From: Neisseria lisongii
GTDB taxonomy: Bacteria; Pseudomonadota; Gammaproteobacteria; Burkholderiales; Neisseriaceae
DNA: 64,000 bases
Direction: 5' to 3'
Assembly: GCF_028463985.1 (NCBI RefSeq)
Contig: NZ_CP116766.1
Coordinates: 434,001 to 498,000 of the forward strand
The notes beneath the pieces are model-generated. The model was given only the letters and a program-made list of their open reading frames with translations. It was not told the DNA's origin and ran no database searches. Within the stretch, counting starts at the first letter, position 1. Each line of letters opens with the position of its first letter. Positions 58,437-64,000 of this stretch are shown piece after piece. The position numbers and the translations under genes are program-made.

Positions 58437-59705
58437 TCAGCTCCGTACTTGACCGTTCCCCAAAACCACCCATTTTTGCGAGGTCAAACCGTGCAGGCCG
58501 ACCGGGCCGCGGACGTGGATTTTATCGGTAGAAATGCCGATTTCTGCGCCCAAACCGTATTCAAAACCGTCGGCAAAGCGGGTGGAGGCATTGACCATCA
58601 CGCTGGCGCTGTCCACCGAGCGTAGGAATTGTTGGGCATCGGTATAGGATTCGGTTACGATAGAATCGGTGTGGTGGCTTCCGTGGATGTTGATATGGGC
58701 AACAGCTTCCGCCAGCGAATCCACAATTTTCACCGCCAGTATCGGGGCGAGGTATTCGGTATCCCAATCGGCATCGGAGGCCGTCTGAATATTGGGTAAA
58801 ACGGCAAGCGTGCGTGGGCAGCCGCGCAGTTCCACGCCTTTTCCGGCATATTTTTCCGCCAGTAGCGGCAGGATTTCGGCGGCACGTTTTTCGTGAACCA
58901 GCAGCGTTTCCATGGTGTTGCAAGTGCCGTAGCGTGAGGTTTTGGCGTTGAAAGCGATATTGACGGCTTTTTCGGTATCGGCGGCTTGGTCGATATAGAC
59001 ATGGCAAATGCCGTCCAAATGTTTGATAACCGGCACTCTGGCTTCTGCGGCGATGCGTGCCACCAGCGATTTGCCGCCGCGGGGAATAATCACATCAATC
59101 CATTCTGGGCTTTGCAGCATAGCGCCGACGCTTTCGCGGCTGGTGTTTTCAATCAGATTAACGGCGGCTTCGGGCAGGCCGGTTTCCGCCAATGCCTGTT
59201 TAATCAGTTTGGCAAGGACAAGATTGCTGTTGAACGCTTCACTACCGCCCCGCAGAATGCAGGCGTTGCCGGATTTCAAACACAGCGCCGCTGCATCGAG
59301 GGTTACATTGGGGCGGGATTCGTAAATAATGCCGATCACGCCCAGCGGTACACGCATTTTGCCGATTTGCAAACCGTTGGGGCGGGTGCGGAATTCGTCC
59401 ATCTCGCCGACAGGGTCGGGCAGGGCGGCAATCTGCTGCAAACCGTCGCACATGGTTTGCAGCGTGTTTTCATTCAGTTGCAGGCGGTCGAGCAGGGCGC
59501 TTTCCAAACCTTTGGCTTCCGCCTGCTGCATATCCAGCCGGTTTGCCGCCAAAATATCTGACGAATGCTGGCGGATCAGTTCCGTCATCCGCAGCAAAGC
59601 GGCGTTTTTTTGGGCGGAATCCGCCGCCGAAAGCCGGTAAAAAGCCTGTTTCGCCGCCGCAGCGGTGGTGCGGACATATTCTTGGATATTGATTGTGTGT
59701 GTCAT
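58437..59705 (-). CDS. proA: Gamma-glutamyl phosphate reductase
   Basis: ProA reduces gamma-glutamyl phosphate to glutamate semialdehyde in proline synthesis. The 422-aa aldehyde-dehydrogenase-fold protein has PLGVIGIIYESRPNVTLDAAAL, SGNACILRGGSEAFNSNLV, DVIIPRGGKSLVARIA, the catalytic Cys in KTSRYGTCNTMETLLVH, and the C-terminal STRFADGFEYGLGAEIGIST, RGPVGLHGLTSQKWVVLG. The length is normal. No proB lies next to it. A forward DUS inside the gene encodes IQTAS on the reading strand. A DUS pair precedes it (59759-59792). Confidence 0.96.
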   Translation of the reverse strand: MTHTINIQEYVRTTAAAAKQAFYRLSAADSAQKNAALLRMTELIRQHSSDILAANRLDMQQAEAKGLESALLDRLQLNENTLQTMCDGLQQIAALPDPVGEMDEFRTRPNGLQIGKMRVPLGVIGIIYESRPNVTLDAAALCLKSGNACILRGGSEAFNSNLVLAKLIKQALAETGLPEAAVNLIENTSRESVGAMLQSPEWIDVIIPRGGKSLVARIAAEARVPVIKHLDGICHVYIDQAADTEKAVNIAFNAKTSRYGTCNTMETLLVHEKRAAEILPLLAEKYAGKGVELRGCPRTLAVLPNIQTASDADWDTEYLAPILAVKIVDSLAEAVAHINIHGSHHTDSIVTESYTDAQQFLRSVDSASVMVNASTRFADGFEYGLGAEIGISTDKIHVRGPVGLHGLTSQKWVVLGNGQVRS

Positions 59706-59758
59706 CGGAATGTCTTTGTCGAATCGGTTAAACGTTGGGCTATCATAATGAAAATAAG

Positions 59759-59792
59759 GCCGTCTGAAAAGATCAATCCGTTTTCAGACGGC
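59759..59792. terminator. DUS-pair terminator between waaF and proA
   Basis: Inverted DUS (59759-59770 / 59781-59792) lie 6 bp after the waaF stop and terminate it before the proA promoter region. Confidence 0.82.
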
Positions 59793-59797
59793 ATGGT

Positions 59798-60817
59798 TTA
59801 AGCAGCTTGGTTCAATCGGGCGATTGCCTGCTCAATCATATCGGGCGTGAGCCTGTTCAAACAATCAGTATGCCCGAGCGGACATTCCCGCTTGAAGCAG
59901 GGCGAACAATCCAAGTTTAAGCTGACAATTTCCGCCTTATCGCTCAACGGCGGCGTATGGTCCGCACTCGATGAACCGTAAACCGCCACCAGTTTCCGAT
60001 CCAACGCCGCCGCCAAGTGCATCAAACCGCTGTCGTTGCAGACAACCGTTTCCGCACACGAAAGCAAATCAATCGCTTCGGCCAGCGAGGTTTTACCGCA
60101 TAAATTCACACACAGGCCGTCTGAAAAACGGTTGATTTCATCGGCAATTTCAAAATCTTTTTGCGAACCGAACAGCCAAACTTGCCAACCCTGAACCGAA
60201 TAACGGCGGGCAAGTTCGGCAAAATAACGTGCCGACCAACGCTTCGCCGGCCCGAATTCCGCTCCCGGACAAAATGCCAATACCGGCTTTTCCGTGTCCA
60301 AACCATATTTCGCCAACGCCGAGCGCCTGCTTTCCGGATTGACACTAAATTTCGGATAACCTGAATACCCGTCAAACTCCGCCTGAGTTGGATACGCCAA
60401 AGCAGTATAACGATCCACCATCAGCGGCAACGCCGCCTTATCTAATTTGCGGATATCGTTCAATAAAAAATAACGAGACTCGCCCACATAACCCGTACGC
60501 CGCCGAATACCCGTTGCCAGCGCAATCAGCGCCGACTTGAGCGAACCGGGCAAAACAATCACCTGATCATAGCCACGATGCCCCAGTTCCCGACCGAGCT
60601 GCCAGCGTTTTTTCAAATCCAAAGTCCCATGAGCGAACGGATTTTCCAAAATCTCACGCACCTGCGGCATACGCTCAAACACCGCCATCGACCACTTGGG
60701 TGCAAACACATCAATCACACAATCAGGATAAAGCGTATGCAAACGGCTCAACAGCGGCTGCGTCATTACACAATCACCAATCCAACTAGGCGAAATAATC
60801 AGAATTTTTTTAGACAT
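59798..60817 (-). CDS. waaF: ADP-heptose:LPS heptosyltransferase II
   Basis: WaaF (RfaF) adds the second heptose to the lipooligosaccharide inner core. The 339-aa GT9 enzyme has KILIISPSWIGDCVMTQPLL, the N-terminal acceptor-side domain, LAFCPGAEFGPAKRWSARYF, the ADP-heptose-binding part VWLFGSQKDFEIADEINRF and VVCNDSGLMHLAAALDRKLVAVYGS. A Cys-rich C-terminus (LDCSPCFKRECPLGHTDCL) is typical of WaaF. An internal DUS encodes FSDGL. With hldA, hldD, kdsB and lpxK elsewhere in the window it shows a complete route to heptose-containing LOS. Confidence 0.95.
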   Translation of the reverse strand: MSKKILIISPSWIGDCVMTQPLLSRLHTLYPDCVIDVFAPKWSMAVFERMPQVREILENPFAHGTLDLKKRWQLGRELGHRGYDQVIVLPGSLKSALIALATGIRRRTGYVGESRYFLLNDIRKLDKAALPLMVDRYTALAYPTQAEFDGYSGYPKFSVNPESRRSALAKYGLDTEKPVLAFCPGAEFGPAKRWSARYFAELARRYSVQGWQVWLFGSQKDFEIADEINRFSDGLCVNLCGKTSLAEAIDLLSCAETVVCNDSGLMHLAAALDRKLVAVYGSSSADHTPPLSDKAEIVSLNLDCSPCFKRECPLGHTDCLNRLTPDMIEQAIARLNQAA

Positions 60818-61196
60818 AAACGGTAAAACAGTAGTGATTTTGAAGCATATTGTAATATGGTTTGCCCAAGCCGTCTGAAAAATGTTGCGGATTTGAGACG
60901 GTTTGGGGGTTTACGTTGGTTTACGATTGAGAGAAGAGGGTGTTAAAATATTAATGAAATGAGGGATGTATGAATTTGGGCAAGGGATATATTTATTGAT
61001 TAGTGTAAAATTATTTAAATTAACTTTTAAGTAAATTTTGAGTATCACTATTGGTTTAATTAGATTATTAAAAAATATCTCTGAATAATGTAAAATGAAC
61101 TCATCATGCAATTAGTAAGATTGTAATAAAGACAGCACAGTGATCGTATGATTTTTAGCTGGAACAATTTTTTTAAGACTTAATCCTTTATAAGTT
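60818..61196. other. AT-rich intergenic region before the capsule-type genes
   Basis: One forward DUS lies at about 60870; after 60900 base composition falls sharply in G+C and no DUS occurs again to the window end. A TTTATAAG near 61188-61195 could be part of a -10, but it lies too close to the first ATG to be convincing. No gene, repeat or RNA is recognised. This looks like the border of an acquired segment. Confidence 0.6.
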
Positions 61197-61823
61197 ATGA
61201 CATACATATCAAAATCCGCTTACATCCACCCAAAAGCAACCATAGAGCAACCGGTTACGATTGGTAAGGATGCCGAAATTCATGATAGTTGTATTGTTGG
61301 TAAGTATACGCTGGTCAACAATAATTCTATTCTTTATTCCAAAGTTGAAATGGGTAGATACTGCTCAATAGCTCGATTTTGTGAAATTGGTGTAGCAGAG
61401 CACCCATCAAATTTTTTATCATCGTCTAGTTTTCAATATAGTACTGCCCTGTTTAAAAGACATCCTGATTTTTCTTTTAAAAGAAAAGCGCTTTTTCAAG
61501 GTAACAAAAATACCAAGATCGGTAACGATGTTTGGATAGGAGCAAAGGTAGTTATCAAAACTGGGGTTACTATTGGTGACGGAGCAATTGTTGCAGGATT
61601 ATCTTTTGTTAATAAAGATGTACCGCCTTATGCAATTGTAGGAGGCATTCCTGCCAAAATTATTCGCTATCGTTTCGATGAAAAGATTATTTCCCAGTTA
61701 TTATCACTAAAATGGTGGGAGCTTAGTCCTAAAGAAATGGCGAATGTATCTTTCGACAATATTGAATCAGCTATTCTTCAAATAAAACAAATTAAAGAAA
61801 AATCCGGGGTTATTTATGATTAA
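61197..61823 (+). CDS. CatB-like (hexapeptide) O-acetyltransferase
   Basis: A 208-aa left-handed beta-helix acyltransferase of the xenobiotic/polysaccharide acetyltransferase group. Hexapeptide repeats start at YIHPKATIEQPVTIGKDAEI, and the catalytic His is in CEIGVAEHPSNFLSSSSFQY; the C-terminal coils IGNDVWIGAKVVIKTGVTIG, DGAIVAGLSFVNKDVPPYAI, VGGIPAKIIRYRF are typical. It would transfer acetyl from acetyl-CoA to a sugar. The ribosome-binding site is weak. It overlaps the following glycosyltransferase gene by 8 bp, so it most likely modifies the polymer made there. The low G+C and absence of DUS suggest transfer. Confidence 0.82.
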   Translation: MTYISKSAYIHPKATIEQPVTIGKDAEIHDSCIVGKYTLVNNNSILYSKVEMGRYCSIARFCEIGVAEHPSNFLSSSSFQYSTALFKRHPDFSFKRKALFQGNKNTKIGNDVWIGAKVVIKTGVTIGDGAIVAGLSFVNKDVPPYAIVGGIPAKIIRYRFDEKIISQLLSLKWWELSPKEMANVSFDNIESAILQIKQIKEKSGVIYD

Positions 61824-63888
61824 ATTATCCGTTATCATTCCATTTCGTTGCGAAAATGAATCTACTAATTATTTAATAGATCGTTTAGAAAATCTACTTG
61901 ATTCTTTCCCACAGAATTTGCCATTAGAGTTTATTGTTGTAGATTCAGGTTCGACTTTACACTATCAAGAACAATGCCAAAGTATTTGTGAAAAATACAA
62001 TACTCGATATGTTTATCACGACACTCTCGGAAAACCATTCTCTATTGGAGCTTGTCGGGATTTTGGCGTACAGATTGCACAAGGAAAAGCCGTTAGCTTC
62101 TTAGATGTAGATCTTCGTGTAGCCCCTGATTTTTGGCAACGCTTGCTTGTCTTAATGGAAGCATGGGGTATTTCTAAATATAAAAAGAGCTTTTTAGCCA
62201 TTCCTTGTTTATATTTAACGCAAGAAGGTACTGTTGAATTTTTACAGGCAGATCCTAATTTGAAATTTATGGATTTTTATCTTCGTTATTTGCAAGGAGA
62301 TAAAATTGCAATTGAAAATATGGCTCTTTGTTCGTCTGTTATGATTGTTGATAGAAATCATTATTTGTCAGTTGGTGGGCACGATCCTGAGTTTAGAGGA
62401 CACGGCTACGAGGACTTTGAGTTATATCATCGTTTATTATGCGAAGAAAATATTATTCCAAAAACAGAAGATTATTATTTAGATCAGAAAACATGGAATA
62501 CATACTCATATAATGGGTTTAGAAGTCACTTAGCAATGGCTGCTAGACCTGCAATGATGGCTAATTTATTTGTTACCCATCTTTGGCATCCAAGACCTAA
62601 AAATGTGAGTTTTTATTCAAATTTAATGGTTCAAAATAGAACAATGTGGGCTGATAAATTTAAAAAATTTGCAGAAACTTCAATCCATCCCGAAACATTA
62701 TCTATTTCTAATGCTAATGTATTATTCTTTGGTAAACCAAATACAAATGCAGCATTTTGTTTACGTGATGTATTTCCATTTCTAGGAAAAGTTACTTATG
62801 TAAGCGAATATGACTTTATAAATAAAGCAGGAGAATTTCTCAAAGATGATTTTGAGTATATGCTCAAAACAAGCAATATATCAAAGATTATTTTTCCTAA
62901 TCCTTATGGTAATCCAGCTCGTTTAGAAGTATATAAATGGTGTCGTGAATCAGGTTTTCCTTTTTACTGCTACGAACGAGGAGCTTTACCTGATAGCTGG
63001 TTCTTTGATCCTAATGGTTTTAATGCCGATTCTTATAGTTATGCTGAAGAACATTGGAATAAACCTTTATCAGAAGAGCAAACTCAAGAAATTAAAGAAT
63101 ACATCAATAATTGTATCTTTGGCACAAATTTTCTTGAAAAACAATCGAACAGAATTGGCTCTGAAGCCTTAGCCAATAAATTACAAATCGGCTCTAAAAA
63201 AGTGTTGTTTGTTCCTTTACAAAGACCGTCTGATACTGTTATCAAATATATGTCGGGAAATATCCAGACATTTTTGAAATTTATTGAAACGGTAGATTCT
63301 TTAGCTCAGAAATTAATGTCTAAAGGCTGGGTGGTTTTATGTAAAAAACATCCGCTTGAAACAGAGACGCCACCATTGAAATATGCGAAATATGTTCCAG
63401 ATGATACGCATTTTATTGATTTATTAGAATTGGCAGATCGAGTAGCACTGATTAACTCAGGGGTGGGTATTTATAGCATGATGCTGAATAAACCAACCTA
63501 TATTTTTGGTGATGCTTTTTATGCACATAAAGAAGTTAATAGAACTGTTCCATATCTGATTGGTGAAGATGAAGAGATAGAAAATCTTGCTAAAGACATT
63601 ATTCAGGGGTTTGATGTAAATAATGATAAAATGTTACGTTTTTTACATTATTTAGTTTACTCATTCTATTCTTTCGGTATTCCAAAAACAATTTCTCGGA
63701 AAGAAGCTGATGGTAGCTTAAGAACAATCACTACGGGTATTGATTTCTATAATTTAAAACTAGATGAAAAACTCATCTTTGAATATGAGTCTATTCCACG
63801 CCCTAAAATTGCATCAAGTGCACCAATGTTTGAGCGTTATGCACTAGATATTCATTTGAAAAAGAAGGTTGTTTCCACAAAAAAGTAG
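61816..63888 (+). CDS. Two-domain capsule-type glycosyltransferase (GT2 + KpsC/KpsS-like)
   Basis: A 690-aa cytoplasmic enzyme. Residues 1-260 form a GT-A, GT2-type glycosyltransferase: LSVIIPFRCENESTNYLIDR, EFIVVDSGSTLHYQ, GACRDFGVQIAQGKAVSFLDVDLRV (DXD), GGHDPEFRGHGYEDFELYHR (ED motif). Residues about 300-650 resemble capsule Kdo transferases (KpsC/KpsS, Capsule_synth): KKVLFVPLQRPSDTV, MSKGWVVLCKKHPLE, LLELADRVALINSGVGIYSM, LNKPTYIFGDAFYAHKEVN. The combination is known from capsule polymerases that build Kdo-containing repeats in Neisseria, Kingella and Actinobacillus. The frame ends at TAG directly after A AAA AAG, and the -1 frame stays open to the window end, so the true product may be longer. 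Confidence 0.82.
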   Translation: MIKLSVIIPFRCENESTNYLIDRLENLLDSFPQNLPLEFIVVDSGSTLHYQEQCQSICEKYNTRYVYHDTLGKPFSIGACRDFGVQIAQGKAVSFLDVDLRVAPDFWQRLLVLMEAWGISKYKKSFLAIPCLYLTQEGTVEFLQADPNLKFMDFYLRYLQGDKIAIENMALCSSVMIVDRNHYLSVGGHDPEFRGHGYEDFELYHRLLCEENIIPKTEDYYLDQKTWNTYSYNGFRSHLAMAARPAMMANLFVTHLWHPRPKNVSFYSNLMVQNRTMWADKFKKFAETSIHPETLSISNANVLFFGKPNTNAAFCLRDVFPFLGKVTYVSEYDFINKAGEFLKDDFEYMLKTSNISKIIFPNPYGNPARLEVYKWCRESGFPFYCYERGALPDSWFFDPNGFNADSYSYAEEHWNKPLSEEQTQEIKEYINNCIFGTNFLEKQSNRIGSEALANKLQIGSKKVLFVPLQRPSDTVIKYMSGNIQTFLKFIETVDSLAQKLMSKGWVVLCKKHPLETETPPLKYAKYVPDDTHFIDLLELADRVALINSGVGIYSMMLNKPTYIFGDAFYAHKEVNRTVPYLIGEDEEIENLAKDIIQGFDVNNDKMLRFLHYLVYSFYSFGIPKTISRKEADGSLRTITTGIDFYNLKLDEKLIFEYESIPRPKIASSAPMFERYALDIHLKKKVVSTKK

Positions 63889-63934
63889 CATTGGAAGGCG
63901 GAAATAAGGTAAATCCTGTTTCACCGCCTTCCAA
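63879..63934 (+). other. Candidate -1 ribosomal frameshift site and open extension
   Basis: The slippery heptamer A AAA AAG (63879-63885, in the correct phase) is followed by the zero-frame stop TAG, a 5-nt spacer (63886-63890), and a perfect 11-bp stem TTGGAAGGCGG (63891-63901) / CCGCCTTCCAA (63924-63934) with a 22-nt loop. In the -1 frame, codons from 63885 run open to 64000 and encode VALEGGNKVNPVSPPSKQAD and further Lys/Pro/Ala-rich residues. Alternatives are phase variation of the A6 tract or an interrupted gene. Confidence 0.55.
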
Positions 63935-64000
63935 ACAAGCTGATAAAAAAGTAGAGAAAAAGGAAGCTCATCCACCTAAAGCGGTAGATATTCCCAAAGC

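Noticed and set aside
63891..63934. Hairpin after the capsule-type gene considered as intrinsic terminator
   Set aside because: No T-run follows the stem, and the open -1 frame continues through it; a frameshift stimulator fits better.

Overview
The window is chromosomal DNA of a Neisseria species. The DNA uptake sequence core GCCGTCTGAA occurs dozens of times, preceded by either AT or AG (both DUS dialects), often as inverted pairs forming hairpins between genes. Gene content (fetA, ligA with DUS-encoded inserts, zipA, lolA, hldA/hldD, waaF) is neisserial. The mix of dialects, the many intergenic repeats and the gene order suggest a commensal or animal-associated species rather than a meningococcus or gonococcus; this is an inference.

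Layout. 1-6.3 kb: FetA-type siderophore receptor, glutathione peroxidase, an orphan amino-acid-binding lipoprotein, and a short block of conserved small proteins ending in a TauE/SafE-like membrane protein. 6.3-10.5 kb: accessory region with a 22-codon peptide, a MITE-like repeat, an IS1595-like element and a two-gene operon of unknown function. 10.5-31.3 kb: mostly housekeeping (a degenerate DAHP-synthase-like protein, AsmA-like, TatD-like, prfA, pta, trmA, lolA, gph, aspC, adk, pyrF) followed by LPS heptose and Kdo functions (hldA, hldD, kdsB, a Trm112-like protein, lpxK) and xseA. 31.7-44.7 kb: ligA, zipA, ampD, mltG, tmk, an OsmC-like protein, two transcription regulators flanking a LysO-type transporter, glnS and rho. 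44.7-48.3 kb: a repeat-rich island carrying two IS110-family elements facing opposite ways. 48.4-58 kb: peptide transporter and aminopeptidase P, a lone PD-(D/E)XK nuclease, an HxlR-regulated module that looks Pasteurellaceae-derived, a membrane protein with a divergent TetR-type regulator, dgt, and tRNA-Arg and tRNA-Glu. 58.4-64 kb: proA, waaF, then an AT-rich block without DUS holding an acetyltransferase and a two-domain capsule-type glycosyltransferase that runs to the window end.

Main discoveries. (1) Both IS110 elements can be delimited by comparing the interrupted repeats with uninterrupted copies elsewhere in the window. Both lie at a CT core, and their left-end non-coding segments contain, in the expected order, four short stretches matching left target, right target, left donor and right donor. 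They are therefore good candidates for bridge RNAs. (2) The capsule-type glycosyltransferase ends at a textbook A AAA AAG slippery heptamer, followed 5 nt later by a perfect 11-bp stem and an open -1 frame rich in Lys, Pro and Ala. (3) lpxK carries an in-frame insertion built from a 30-bp repeat that elsewhere sits beside DUS hairpins. (4) A short block (about 53.3-55.0 kb) contains an exact Actinobacillus-type uptake sequence, pointing to cross-family transfer.
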